A DNA stretch of 64,000 nt from Nematopogon swammerdamellus (GCA_946902875.1 OX336345.1:6851395-6915394), one strand, 5' to 3'; positions 30,363 through 40,854 are shown, numbered from the stretch's first letter. Made by a program: numbers and translations. The notes: generated by a model not told the origin, from the letters alone.

Positions 30363-30939
30363 TGTATATTTATATAATAGACTTGCAATTATACATTTTA
30401 TAAAAGAATTGTATTTTAAATTGTATTTAATGTTAAATGTTACATTGTATTTTTCGTTCGAGTATTGTTCTGTACTTAGTTATATATATGTATCTATCAT
30501 TTGTTACCGTGCCTACGTGCTTGTAAATTTTTACAATAAATACATAAATAAATCATGAATGACATACAGACAAGATTAGTACTACTATAATCCCCCCTCT
30601 CCAATCTAGCGTATTTATTCCCACGGGCCCGTTAAAAGGATACACGTGCTAAGGGACTACTTACTTAGAGAGAACATTTTGACTGACAGGATCAATTAAT
30701 GAGACGTGGTCGGTGTTGGATTACAAAGAAAGTGGGCACATACCTTAGGGAATTAATCGATTTATTTTAATATTGTGTGTGCCTTTGTTCCTCGTCTTAA
30801 GTTTGTTAGTTTCCTATCATATTTACGTATCTTTATTTTCTTCTGTTAACTAGATCTTATTCGACTTAGAAACGTCTAAGGATAAATTCATCCTTTAATC
30901 AATTATTTTCTTTATTAGATTTGTTAGGTACATGGGCGA
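30363..30939. other. unassigned AT-rich stretch
   Basis: The 66-codon frame at 30358-30558 is an AT-rich artefact. Nothing else is recognised. Confidence 0.35.
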
Positions 30940-31075
30940 AAAAAACAGAAGAATTAAATATCATCAACTTTTTCTCTCCTTGTCTAAGTTTAACGTGTGT
31001 ATGTATGGGTGTGTCTGTCTGTGGCATTGTAGCTCCCAAACGGATGGACCGATTTGAATGCAGTTTTTTCTGTTA
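30940..31075 (-). mobile_element. fragment of the element ending at 62.79 kb
   Basis: Complementary to 62640-62760: here TAACGTGTGTATGTATGGGTG, TGTCTGTCTGTGGCATTGTAG and CTCCCAAACGGATGGACCGA; there TCGGTCCATCCGTTTGGGAG and CTACGATGCCACAGACAGAC. Confidence 0.65.
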
Positions 31076-31310
31076 GAAAGCTGTCATGCAGAGCGAATGA
31101 ATAGCGTCGACTGTCTGTCAGTTTGTCTTAAGAACTATGACCAGATTACTTAATTGCTATGACGTCGTTATTTTATACAATGTAGTGCCATCTCTGTCTT
31201 CTTAACGTTGAAAGATAAGGAAGAAGACACTTTGATAGAGAAGACTTAGGTATCGAGTTAAGGATTAAAGCTGTCGTTAGTTAACGGATTTACTGACTCC
31301 ATTTACGAGT
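31076..31310 (+). mobile_element. family X copy, partial
   Basis: CATGCAGAGCGAATGAATAG, CTTCTTAACGTTGAAAGATA, AGAAGACACTTTGATAGAGA, TCGAGTTAAGGATTAAAGCTG and CGTTAGTTAACGGAT align with 6080-6770 and 41960-42120. Confidence 0.65.
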
Positions 31311-31385
31311 AGTTTTTTTTTTTTTATGGGGAGCACGACATATGGCGCCCACCCGACTAACGCAGGTGCAGTTTGTTCTAGTAGT
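31311..31385 (-). mobile_element. L1 tail fragment
   Basis: TTTTTTTTTTATGGGGAGCACGACATATGG is the complement of the L1 3' end (CCATATGTCGTGCTTCCCAT plus A run, as at 39905-39930). Confidence 0.6.
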
Positions 31386-31894
31386 GAAAATTTACATCTA
31401 AATGACGCCTCTTCTTTCAGCTGTCTTGTACGAATTTGACCTACTGTAGTTTGTTATATAACCCGCAATTAAAGTACAAATGCAGTCGAGTGTATTCAAA
31501 ACGAAACCCGCTATAAAACAGATGGGGCTAATAAAAAAGTAACACTAGAGGTAGCAATTCAAAAGCCATAAAATTGTCTAGCTATAAACAAACGCGTTGA
31601 ATCCAACTAGCTATTACATGCCAGATAGTATTGCCTTTTAATGACAAGATTTCACCTTAATTGCCACTGTATGGCGCTGCTATCGCTAGGCCTGACCTGA
31701 TTGATGATGAAAACCGGACCCTTCGATGTGGTCGATCCGAAGTACATTCCTATTGATTTTATTCCAATCTCCTCAATGGTTAAGCTTTCAAACTCAACTG
31801 TGGAGAAAACACCAATGCTTAATGTCATTTAGATTGAAGTTGAACTAAATCTTATCGGTGCTACCACGGCGATGCTCGCTATTCATTGAAGTTT
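31386..31894. other. unassigned stretch
   Basis: No gene or repeat is recognised. Confidence 0.35.
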
Positions 31895-32262
31895 ATATTT
31901 ATAGAAAGCGCGATATGTGGCTCGAGCCACCCACCCATAAGGTTTCTAACGACGCCCATGAACATTCGGTCGTATGCGAGGGTTGCGAATGCTATAGCTA
32001 TATCTGACACGGCTTCTTCACGGCGCTCTTGAAGTACCAGAGACTGTACTTGGGGGAAAAATATATGGTCAGGGAAAGCGTTCCAAAGTTTACCAGTTCT
32101 GTGGAGTAAAGATGTGCAGAACCGATTGGTCCCCGGTAAGTCCTGGGTGTATTGATGCAATCCCTGCCCAGTGCGCGTTGTGCGGAGGTAGAAAGGGGAC
32201 GGCGGGATCGCTTCAAACAGCTCCTGCGAGAACTCCTCATGGAATTAGCGTTAGAACACACT
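31895..32262 (-). mobile_element. L1 LINE C-terminal relic
   Basis: The minus strand gives MHQYTQDLPGTN, RFCTSLLHRTGKLWNAFPDH and FFPQVQSLVLQE, homologous in position to RTNRFCRYFLHRAGKLGNAL in the 36.5-kb copy. The LHRTGKLWN motif is of the kind found near the C-terminus of CR1/Jockey-group ORF2 proteins. The 3' end runs to a TTTCTATAAA boundary near 31900. Confidence 0.8.
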
Positions 32263-33599
32263 TCGGGAGCCGACATGCCTACGGAATTGCAACGGTTCTA
32301 GATCGCGGGAAAATAACAGTCAAAGGTAATGTTTCATGCCAGCGAACATCTCGCTTGTCCCTTTTTTCCCTACTCACCTTTGCCCGTTCTGGTTCAGGTA
32401 GGTGCATCTAGGAAGTCTATGGCCACCATTTTCGACTCTTGCCCTCACATTCTCTCCATATTATCTTCATTCACTCGTTTCTCGTTGTCGTATCTAATAA
32501 AGCTGGATAGCTATTCAGAACATATACAAGACTAGATGTCTCTAAGCTATTGTGCAGATTTGCTACGGGTCGTCCGTCTCCCACGCAAACTTGCTCAGTA
32601 TCATAGCGAGAAGACTTACAATGGAATAGGACAGTGGTGGTAATTATAGTCGCTTGTTGCTTTATTTGTGAAATCGAGGAAGATGAATTTACTTAGAATA
32701 TTATGTTCAGTTTGTCAGTTTTATGGCGTTTAGTATGGTATTTCCTGTTCTTCTTGAACAATGTGTGTTATTATTAGCAGTATTTATAGACTGCCGGCCT
32801 GATCATTTCTTACGTCTTGTCGTTAATATTAGTTGTCAGTTTGTTGTAAGATTTTATGTGATATTCTTCCTTATAGAATTGTTTTTTTTTATCGAAATTG
32901 TTTTAATATTGCATTTTATAATATTGTTTCTATTAATTTATTATGATTTACCTTTTTATTTTAAATTCTGCTTGCAAAATTTTATCAATAATATTTCTCC
33001 AATCATCTTCATTTTATCGATACAACTAAAACTATGATAAGACTAATTTCGACTCTATATTGGGCCTACAAGTAACAATACGTCACATCAATGATGACTT
33101 TCGAAATCATTTTGAAACTCCTTCTCACGACTATCAAATAATTACATCTTCCGTCATTCCACAAAAGAGACGATTGTTTTAACGTGAAAGGTAATGGTAC
33201 AGTGGTATTTAAGTTTAATTTTCAATCGAAGCTTTTCGAAACTATTTACAGGTTCTAGGATTATTGGCTTTTTTGTAATTCTTTATTTATAAATCTGCGT
33301 GATAATTAATACTTAAATCACTCTGTCTGCAATGTAAGTCAAACCTAACAGCATTCCTTCATAATTCTGAATAGTTTTTAATCGTTGACATATATTTAGC
33401 CCTTGGCTTCGCTTACTTACTTGATATTTGGGTTTGAAACTTTCGAATTTGTTAATCCTTTGCCTTACCTACTCCATGAAAATTTTCAGGTTCAGAGATT
33501 GCCTAAGAGTAAGAATGGGCGAGATGGATGGAATGGAGGTACAGTTTTAAATTTATAATAGTAGAGTATTTATAATAGTAGTTTTCACTGTACCGTACA
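32263..33599. other. unassigned stretch
   Basis: 32263-32620 is moderately GC-rich without a convincing frame. 32723-33037 is open for 104 codons but is Phe/Ile/Leu-rich from a T-rich strand, so probably an artefact. 33395-33415 has a transposon-end-like CCCTTGGCTTCGC. Confidence 0.35.
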
Positions 33600-33935
33600 C
33601 ACACACACAGTACCGTGTGGGGCCGGTACTTAAAAAGCACAGCTCCACTACATCTCTCCCCGTGCATGTCGTAAAAGGCGTAAAAAAGGGATAAGGACAA
33701 GTTGCCGTGTTTTACGGCGACAAGCTAGCCACCTTTCACCTGGGCACGGTCCTTCAACCAAGTCATGCACCAGGTGGGTCTGCGTGCCTTACTTGCTGCT
33801 TCATAGTTATCTTGTCCTAATACTTTGCTAAACGTTGTGATCGGCGTTGCGCTGCAATTTACAAGAGTACTTGCAGCCCAACACCAATTACTCTGCTTAC
33901 CCCATTTGTCGGGATACAACGCGTGGTATGTATTT
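33600..33935 (+). mobile_element. family C copy, full length
   Basis: CCGTGTGGGGCCGGTACTTA, CTCTCCCCGTGCATGTCGTA, AAGGCGTAAAAAAGGGATAA, CACCTGGGCACGGTCC, CACCAGGTGGGTCTGCGTGC, GCCTTACTTGCTGCTTCATA and GTCGGGATACAACGCGTGGT, then GTATGTATTTATC. Preceded by a short (CA)n at 33599-33609. Confidence 0.88.
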
Positions 33936-34239
33936 ATCTATGAAAATATTTTCACATATAAGGAGTGTTCGTAATAAAGCCAAAGAGATTCCGAACGTGT
34001 GGACCTCTGCACTCCTTGGTATAGGTTACACGAGTACAATGATTGTGCGTAATCTTTGAGTTTAAACCACGATACGCGAGTCCTTACTAATGCACCTGTC
34101 AGGGCACAAAGGGTGCCGTCGAAACAAAATCCTTGCCATGGGATGTCGGCGGGGAATTAAAAAAGGTAGAGATCAACTACTTACAAATAAGTACTGATCC
34201 AAAAGTAAAAATATTGCCAGCTCGAGAATAATATGAATC
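33936..34239. other. unassigned stretch
   Basis: No gene or repeat is recognised. Confidence 0.35.
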
Positions 34240-34452
34240 CTAATATATAAAGCGAAGCCGCGCCGGCCGGCCGTGTAATGCGTGTAAATATTAAGAATAT
34301 CTTTATAACTCGAGAACCACTATATCAATTTACTGTTACATTCTGTAACTTCTCAAGATGGTCCTAGGATATAAATAATAACGCTACGTCATCGGCGGCC
34401 TGAGCTGTGAGCAAAAACTCACGCGAAGCGAGGCCGCGCGCAAAAGCTAGTG
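34240..34452 (-). mobile_element. GCGAAGC-type element, related end to family E
   Basis: TATATAAAGCGAAGCCGCGC and GCGAAGCGAGGCCGCGCGCA followed by AAAGCTAGTG (complement CACTAGCTTTTGCGCGCGGC). ACTCGAGAACCACTATATC parallels the GGTTCTCGAGTTAT of family E. Confidence 0.55.
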
Positions 34453-34533
34453 TCAAAGAAATAATAAACAATTTTATTTACTTGATAACATGAAATTGTG
34501 TGCACAGAAACTAAATTACTATTTGTCTGGCTT

Positions 34534-35078
34534 GGTAGACTTGTAGACTCACATATTATTCTTTGAAAGGCAGAAAAGATGATAGAAATGCGTTTTAATT
34601 TTCTCTTAGCTTTTTCAACGTTTTGGTAGACTTGTAGACTCACATATTATACTTTGAAAGACATAAAAGATGATAGAAATGCGTTTTAATTTTCTCTTAG
34701 CTTTTTCAACGTTTTGGTAGACTTGTAGACTCACATATTATACTTTGAAAGACATAAAAGATGATAGAAATGCGTTTTAATTTTCTCTTAGCTTTTTCAA
34801 CGTTTTGGTAGACTTGTAGACTTACATATTATACTTTGAAAGACATAAAAGATGATAGAAATGCGTTTTAATTTTCTCTTAGCTTTTTCAACGTTTTGGT
34901 AGACTTGTAGACTCACATATTATTCTTTGAAAGACATAAAAGATGATAGAAATGCGTTTTAATTTTCTCTTAGCTTTTTCAACGTTTTGGTAGACTTGTA
35001 GACTCACATATTATACTTTGAAAGACATAAAAGATGATAGAAATGCGTTTTAATTTTCTCTTAGCTTTTTCAACGTTA
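34534..35078 (+). repeat. six tandem copies of a 91-bp unit
   Basis: Units start at 34534, 34625, 34716, 34807, 34898 and 34989, each GGTAGACTTGTAGACTCACA to CTTTTTCAACGTTTT. Unit 1 differs most (AAAGGCAGAAAAG against AAAGACATAAAAG); units 2-6 differ by only a few bases. Near-identity implies recent expansion. No open frame spans it. Confidence 0.97.
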
Positions 35079-35099
35079 CCTATGTTCATTATTTGTACA

Positions 35100-35168
35100 T
35101 TATTTTTTATGTAATCCGGTATGGGTAGCTGAGCCAGAGGGGCCAAAGAACATGCTCCGACCAGCCTA
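35100..35168 (-). mobile_element. ST SINE 3' fragment
   Basis: TTTTTTATGTAATCCGGTAT, GTAGCTGAGCCAGAGGGGCC and CATGCTCCGACCAGCC, then abrupt loss of similarity. Confidence 0.8.
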
Positions 35169-35685
35169 TTATACTCAACAGATAGATAATCTCGTAATAT
35201 TATTTACTCGCATTAACGCATTGAGGTAGCTGTTAACGTCAATATTTTCTTCGTTTAGATACCAAATAAATACGAACCACAATATTAACTTTCACTCCGC
35301 AGTGTTTACTCGGTGCGTTGTGTGTTCATCACATTTACGCCGCAAACTGAAATAAATGAGCAATTTATTTACAAGAAAAACAAAAGCCAATAAGGCCCGC
35401 AGATTATCTCGCCCAAGGTTGCTATAATATGCTACTGAAGGCTGCGGTGGACTCCTCGCAAGCCTTATTATATAAACAAGTTTATACAAAAAGTTACTAA
35501 GCCACGCAGAAGTGGATTAAGGATGACGCAGTGTCGTCGCGATTTTAGGTAAGTAATTTTTTTAAGACAGTTCTTTAGAACATATTTTAGAGTTTGAACA
35601 TTATCGTCAGGGATTTTCTAAGCGCGAGACGCGGTATAAATTTATTCCGATTGGAAACAAGCCATTTTGTAAATTTTTTACACTT
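35169..35685. other. unassigned stretch with donor-like site
   Basis: 35285-35550 is non-repetitive and slightly GC-richer, ending CGATTTTAG|GTAAGTAATTT. It could be a non-coding first exon or a chance donor. Confidence 0.3.
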
Positions 35686-35988
35686 TTTAGGTTTCAGGAT
35701 CCCGTACGGAAGCCTATAACTAAGCCTACGCCGTCTGTCTGTCAGTCCGTCCGTCCGTCCGTCCGTCTGTCCGAGGGCTGTATCTCTTGAACCGTAATAA
35801 CTTGAAATTTTCCCATTGAAATTTTCACAGAATATGTGTTATTATGGCGGATATAACAACAACTAATAAAAAATAGAAAAAGAAAAAAATTCAGGGGGGT
35901 TCCCATACAAGAAACATGTTTTTAAAATTTTTTTTTTGTGGTGCAGAAACCTCCGTGCGCGAGTCAGACTCGCACTTGGCCGGTTTTT
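35686..35988 (+). mobile_element. family D copy, both ends present
   Basis: TTTTTAGGTTTCAGGATCCC, GTCAGTCCGTCCGTCCGTCC, GAGGGCTGTATCTCTTGAAC, ATTTTCACAGAATATGTGTT, ATATAACAACAACTAATAAA, GGTTCCCATACAAGAAAC and GCGAGTCAGACTCGCACTTGG. This is the most regular D copy here. Confidence 0.9.
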
Positions 35989-36060
35989 TTCAATAAAAGC
36001 GTGTTACACCCTCTTTTTCTCTCCTGCTGCCAAATGTAACACGCTTTTATTTGAAAACCG
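35981..36060. repeat. 80-bp hairpin at the D-copy end
   Basis: Left CGG(T)n then TTCAATAAAAGCGTGTTACA (35989-36008) is matched by TGTAACACGCTTTTATTTGAA (36035-36055) then AACCG. One base is missing in the left arm. The pairing includes the terminal CCGGTTTT of family D. Confidence 0.8.
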
Positions 36061-36474
36061 TAAAAAAGGGGAAAGTGCCTTGTTTACAATCGAAATATAT
36101 TTATTTTTAACATTTAAGCACATTTTTATCAATATAAAAGCTTACAGCCCTTAAGCGTTTCTTTGCTTACTTTTATGACTTAAGCTTTGCATATAGTAGT
36201 TGTGTGGTCGCTATACCACATAGATGAGCATCGCTTGCGCATTTCGGACGCTCTTATTCGGAAGAACACAAAGAGGTTGCGCGGTAGCGTATAGCGGCGA
36301 TATATCTCCGCAGAGATCGCACATTCGTGGCTTGTTTGAGAATGTTTGTAAGCTTTTGGCGGAACCGTAATGAAAAACACACTGGAACGTGTTTGTCATG
36401 TATTAGAAGATTAGCTGTATCTGCATCTAAAGGCTCCATACATGTTTTTTTTTATGTACTTATACCGGGAGGTA
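36061..36474. other. unassigned stretch
   Basis: 36180-36370 is moderately GC-rich and open in several frames without a recognisable product. Confidence 0.35.
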
Positions 36475-36880
36475 TAGGGATGTATAGGGATGTCGTCGCC
36501 CTAAGTGTGTTCTATCGCTTATTCCATGGGGAATGCTCGGAGGAGCTGTTTAACGCGATCCCGCCGTCCCCTTTCCACCTCCGCACAACGCGCACTGGGC
36601 AGGGATTGCATCCGTATACGCTGAACTTACCACGGATGCGTACCAATCGGTTCTGCAGATATTTCCTCCACAGAGCTGGTAAACTCGGGAACGCTCTTTC
36701 TGCCCACATATTTCCCCCCCCCAAGTACAGTCTCGGGTCCTTCAAGAGAGGGGTGAATAGGCACCTGTCAGGCCGGCATGGTAGTCGCGACCCCCGCGTA
36801 CGACCGAATGTCCATGGGCGTCGTTAGACACCTTATGGGTGGCTCGGCGCCGCACGTCGCGCATTCTATAAAAAAAACAA
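36475..36880 (+). mobile_element. L1 LINE, best C-terminal relic
   Basis: The plus frame from about 36490 reads VVALSVFYRLFHGECSEELF then NAIPPSPFHLRTTR, RTNRFCRYFLHRAGKLGNAL and SLGSFKRGVNRHLSGRH. The pattern FYRLYHG.CS.EL...RTTR...F..RT..LWN.LP...FK..V...L is characteristic, from general knowledge, of the ORF2 C-terminus of CR1/Jockey-group retrotransposons. The expected LWN is GN here. The frame stays open into the 3' UTR. It ends CGCATTCTATAAAAAAAAC. No RT or endonuclease domain remains. Confidence 0.85.
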
Positions 36881-36884
36881 CAGC

Positions 36885-37118
36885 CACCCAGGCTATGCCG
36901 AGAGACCAACGGTGCAGTCGAAAGAGCCAAAATCACCTCTCCAAGCGAAACCACGCTCAGCTAGGTGCCATGCCAGCAGATTTGGGAACTGTTGCTAGGC
37001 TATCTAGCCTGTTAATACGACGTTTGAAGGCACCATGGTTAAAGTATTCGGGAACCACACTCGCCGGAAGACAGTTCCACACCCTAGTGGTGCGACACAA
37101 AAGCGATGGCTTCTCTAA
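36885..37118 (-). mobile_element. L2 LINE C-terminus, tail to tail with L1
   Basis: The minus strand reads RTTRVWNCLPASVVPEYFNH then GAFKRRINR, LDSLATVPKSAGMAPS and a stop, followed by GAGCGTGGTTTCGC, GGTGATTTTGGCTC, GCACCGTTGGTCTC and a T-rich tail. RVWN.LP and FKRRINR are again typical of a LINE ORF2 C-terminus, but the family differs from L1. The 3' end faces the L1 tail, only a few bases away. Confidence 0.82.
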
Positions 37119-37166
37119 CAACAAAAATGTGATGAGTCCACAGAAATCCTAAGTAATAGCTTAATT

Positions 37167-37240
37167 ACTTCTCTGATCTGTGGTAGCCGCAGAGAGACTC
37201 ATCCACAGATCAGAGAAGTATGAGTCTCTCTGCGGCTACC
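37167..37240. repeat. interleaved palindrome, order A-B-A'-B'
   Basis: A = ACTTCTCTGATCTGTGG (37167-37183). B = GGTAGCCGCAGAGAGACTCAT is 21 bases, its first two shared with A (37182-37202). A' (37203-37219) is the exact complement of A, and B' (37220-37240) the exact complement of B. The two stems cross, so both could form together only as a pseudoknot or four-way structure. Confidence 0.95.
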
Positions 37241-37348
37241 GACATAGACATTTAATCAACGAAACACTCTGGTACTATGGGCTAAGGTAGGTCTTGGGTG
37301 TGGGACGCCACTTGTGTCGACACATTGGCACCTACTTAGTCAGGTTCG
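37241..37348. other. short unassigned stretch
   Basis: Moderately GC-rich; contains TGTCGACACATTGG. Nothing is recognised. Confidence 0.35.
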
Positions 37349-37654
37349 GGCCTCTTCACAGAGCATCGAATACCGCGCGCGCCCCCTCCTAGAGGCGCCC
37401 TGAGCGCGATTTCCCTACAACGCCGTTGAAGCCTGTGGGCATGGCCTATGACTTACATATGTGTGTTGTGCGTATGCATTTGTTTTGTGCGTGTGCCTAA
37501 CTTGCTCCTCTTTGTGTGTAGTGTCGATACTAACGCACACACACACACACGAAGCGCTAGCAGCACTGCGTCCAGTTATTGGGTTTCAAATATTATCGCT
37601 TAGGGCGTCTCTAGTAGGGGGCGCGCGCGGTATTCGATGCTCTGTGGGTCTCTT
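37349..37654 (+). mobile_element. hAT-like MITE, copy 1
   Basis: The element spans 37357-37646 (290 bp), starting CACAGAGCATCGAATACCGC and ending with its near-complement GATGCTCTGTG; inverted termini extend ~50 bp. Flanks GGCCTCTT (37349-37356) and GGTCTCTT (37647-37654) are an 8-bp duplication with one mismatch. There is a (CA)n at 37540-37552. 8-bp duplications are the hallmark of the hAT superfamily. No coding capacity; ~80% similar to copy 2. Confidence 0.9.
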
Positions 37655-37969
37655 CAAGAGCGGCTGGCGCGACCGCGTCCGCCGGGGCGGAGAGCCTCAA
37701 ACGCAACAAGTATAGAAATATTATTCAAGATTTCGAATTTATTGCGTTTACAGTCGACAATAAATTGGTCTAAACCCTCGGTCCGTGGAGCAGGGAATCC
37801 AAAAGCTTCTTGAAGAGGCTTGGCCCTCTGCTCGTGGACGGAACTGTCGTCCCGCAATCAAGGCCTACTTTATTCAAATGATAAGCCTTGCCATCCAGTG
37901 GGGTAATGCCGCAAGCATTCTGGGAACCTTTGAGAACACACCAGTTTATAGTTACTTTAATATTAACAT
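37655..37969. other. unassigned stretch
   Basis: Open on the minus strand for two overlapping frames (37654-37857, 37770-37997) with protein-like but unrecognised composition. Possibly a remnant coding segment. Confidence 0.3.
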
Positions 37970-38262
37970 ACATATCACACACGCTGAATCCCGACAATCG
38001 GGGTAAGCAGAGTAATCGGTGTTGTGCTGCAAGAACTCTGGTACATTACAGCACAACACCGACCACCGCGTTTCGCAAAGTATTCGAACAAGATTCAATC
38101 GATCAAGCAGCAAGTGAGGCACGAAGACCCACCTGCCGCATGACTCGGTGTAAGTACCGTGCCAAGGTGAGAGGTGGCGAGCCTGTCGCCCTTTAGCACG
38201 GCATCTTGTCCTTATCCCTTAGTCGCCTTTTACGACATGCATGAGGAGAGATGCAGTTTCAT
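37970..38262 (-). mobile_element. family C copy, full length
   Basis: CACACACGCTGAATCCCGACA, GGTGTTGTGCTGCAAGAACT, TACAGCACAACACCGACC, GATCAAGCAGCAAGTGAGGC, CCCACCTGCCGCATGACTC and GTCGCCTTTTACGACATGCA. The GGGGCCGGTACTT end is missing. Confidence 0.87.
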
Positions 38263-39048
38263 ATTTTTAGGTAGTTTTCAGTTATTTGTACTGGCTTTTA
38301 GGGTTTCGTGCCTTCCTTATAGGATCACTTATTTGTTATAACCCCACATAGAATCGATGACAGCGCGCCGGTCGATCTTTAAACATTTAGACGCTTAATT
38401 TGTTAGGATTGTTACGAAATAAAAACTGAAATTACCACATTCGTTTAAAAGGTGAATATTGCAGACTTATTCTGTATAGGTACATCGCGCGTCACAAAAT
38501 GGTCGTTTCGAAATGACCATCACACAGAGCGGCCGTTCTGTCCTCGGAGCAGCGCCTCGGGGCTCCTGACTCGCAGACACGTCGGTGTTCGCAAATGACC
38601 GGAGAAATAGGCCCGCGTAATTATTTCTGGCATTATACTCCGTACGCTCCACGTCAGCTCTACTATGTCGCCGTATTAAAACAGGCTAGGAATATTGTAA
38701 TCTATTTTAGCGAAATAACTCAAGAGCTTGCTCCTCGGCTCCAAACCAGTTATGACGCATTATCTGATCCCGTGCGCGGGGAGACGACTCCCTTGGGTCG
38801 ACAGTATATCGACGGAGTACTAAGTCGACGGCTCGAGGCAGAATGGAAGTCGACGACTCAAGTTGTAATGGAAATATACTTTATTGTTCACTCGTAAGTA
38901 AAATGGTCACCAATGGCGAGTTTAACGTCTTTTTAAAACTAATCTTTACCAAATGGCAACTAATGAATCTATTACCACTATTACTTAATCTGTGCTATTA
39001 CACCATGTTCCTGCTGATGGGTGCCATGCCAGCTGTTTCTTTATTTCC
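38263..39048. other. unassigned stretch with 100-codon frame
   Basis: 38480-38870 is GC-richer and non-repetitive; a plus frame at 38595-38897 includes QTSYDALSDPVRGETTPLG and ends in an AT-rich part. Codon content is plausible for a host exon, but no motif is recognised and no good acceptor or donor was seen. Note the repeated CGACGG / GTCGAC motifs near 38800-38850. Confidence 0.3.
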
Positions 39049-39298
39049 GATTATTTTTTATGTAATCCGGTATGTGTTGCTGATTCGGAGGGGCCAAAGC
39101 GCATGGATGCTGACCAGCCAATATAACCTCCGAGAAGGTAGGTGTCATACCGGAGACTTCCCTGGATTGGTGGCTATACTGGACTAGAGGAGAACACAAC
39201 CGAGGCTGCTATGCGGCCATCTTACATCCAGTACGTTGGCACCAACTCAGTCGGCTACAATTTGAGCCTACCACCTAGTAAGGGGCAAGGGAAGGAAA
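39049..39298 (-). mobile_element. ST SINE, headless copy
   Basis: TTTTTTATGTAATCCGGTAT, GATTCGGAGGGGCCAAAGCG, CCGACTG-region, ATACCGGAGACTTCCC, TATACTGGACTAGAGGAGAA, CGGCCATCTTACATCCAGTA and CTAGTAAGGGGCAAGGGAAG. It breaks off at the central-domain start. Confidence 0.88.
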
Positions 39299-39415
39299 AA
39301 TTAACCGAATACAGTTAACTGGACGGAAAATACGAATATTTTTTGCAGCTTCAAATAGCCTGCATTCAGTGCGGTAGTACCAATCCAGAAGAACTTTACT
39401 CAACCACTTAAACCA
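39299..39415 (-). mobile_element. S5 SINE fragment, degraded
   Basis: ACAGTTAACTGGACGGAAAA, TACGAATATTTTTTGCAG and CATTCAGTGCGGTAGTACCA are a diverged complement of the S5 middle. It abuts the ST copy at that copy's truncation point. Confidence 0.55.
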
Positions 39416-39624
39416 CTTACAGTCTGCATACTGTTTGAAATTAAATACGAGGAACTCAGCAACTCATGCCCATGACGAAAACGCACTTTTCCTACTCAGA
39501 AATTATAAAACCATAAGGAGGTTATGTATGTAAGCTGACGGATATCAAAAGTATAGTCCCTCACAATGCAGACAAAGTGTTTACCACTGGTCTTCGGGCT
39601 GTGTTACTAGCTCTATAATTCTGT
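39416..39624. other. short unassigned stretch
   Basis: Nothing is recognised. Confidence 0.35.
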
Positions 39625-39935
39625 TGCGCACAAGCTATGTTCCACGCGCAATAGGTCGGGAATGCATCCACACACTGTCGATCCCCCACTTAGGACAAAT
39701 CGATCCTGTAAATCCTTCATACAGGATTCCCAAAATGTGGAATGCACTCCCACCTGAATCCTTTCCTCTAATGTACAGTCTGGGGTCCTTCAAACATAAT
39801 GTGAAGGTGCACCTAGCCGGCCGACATGGTATTCGCAGCCCCCGTAAATATTCGAATGCCCATGGGCGCCATCGGACTACACCTCTGCGTTAGTCTGGCG
39901 CAAGCCATATGTCGTGCTTCCCATAAAAAAAATCT
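39625..39935 (+). mobile_element. L1 LINE C-terminal relic
   Basis: The plus frame gives RTSYVPRAIGRECIHTLSIP, YRIPKMWNALPPESFPLMYS and LGSFKHNVKVHLAGRHG. The MWNALP motif retains the expected Trp-Asn. It ends CATATGTCGTGCTTCCCATA plus A run at about 39930. It differs from the 36.5-kb copy enough to be an older insertion or a subfamily. Confidence 0.82.
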
Positions 39936-40854
39936 GCTCTACCATATCTAGCGGTTGATCAAACTACCCCACCAGAGTCGACGCATCGCGCGTATCCCGT
40001 TCAACGACGCAGGGTGGCCTCGTGTTGGCTTCTGCTTTGTTTATTAATTTACTTTCCTGCCAACTAGGAATATTTCTTGCGAGCCAACGCCGTATATTAA
40101 TGGTACGCGCGATCGTTTACCGGCTCCCGATAAAAACCTTCGATACCGAACGAATTTATGCGCGAGATAATGATGTAGGGGCGACCGAGGAGAATGGGGG
40201 ACCCTTCTGACACGCGACTTCCTCCAGCGGGCGATATTCACAGTCGCAAATTGGTTCAGCCGAATTTTCCGCAGTCTGCTGTGTGGAGACCAATTTATTG
40301 GAGATATTATGTATGTGGACTTCGTCTGAGATGTGGACCTTCGATCACGATGTGGACTGAGCAAACAATGTGGAAGTAGATTTTATTTTATTTTGGAGAT
40401 TTATATATTTTCTCTGTTTGGTGGAATGTTGTTGTTTAGTACAGTCAGAGCCAACTGTCATTATTATAAGTAGGTAGTTCACATCATACATCGTGTTCAC
40501 ATAATACATGATACGTCATTGGTTCACATGATACATATTTCCTAAGTTCAATAAATTGTGTTGTTTCCAAATTAAATCTCTATGGTTGATTCGAATAGCG
40601 AAACAAAACCCTTGCTCAATTTTATGTAAGAGTTAAAAATAATAACTAATCTGTTGACATATTTTGATAACATAAAAAAATAAAATATATTATATCTGGC
40701 CAGATCGGCACACTAATGCTACCACTACCGAGATATTTTAACTATATTCATAAAGAGAGCATTTTAATACTAGCTTAGAAGCAAACATCTTTAAATTAAA
40801 CAAAATAAAGTTATTATTACCACTATGTGATATTACAAGTAATAATAGTACTGT
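39936..40854. other. unassigned stretch
   Basis: 39940-40380 is GC-richer, open on the minus strand for 106 codons (40044-40364) with Arg/Ser-rich composition, and has four GATGTGGAC-like repeats at 40310-40375. No family is recognised. 40380-40850 is AT-rich. Confidence 0.3.

Noticed and set aside
32723..33037. Membrane protein rich in Phe, Leu and Ile
   Set aside because: Hydrophobicity reflects a T-rich strand; there is no periodic charged residue pattern and no homologue is recognised.
34534..35078. CRISPR array
   Set aside because: Unit is 91 bp with no alternating unique spacers, and the context is eukaryotic.
36327..36827. A 166-codon protein gene
   Set aside because: It is the C-terminal part of a LINE ORF2 fused in frame to unrelated upstream sequence; homologous broken copies lie at 19.8, 31.9, 39.6 and 45.3 kb.
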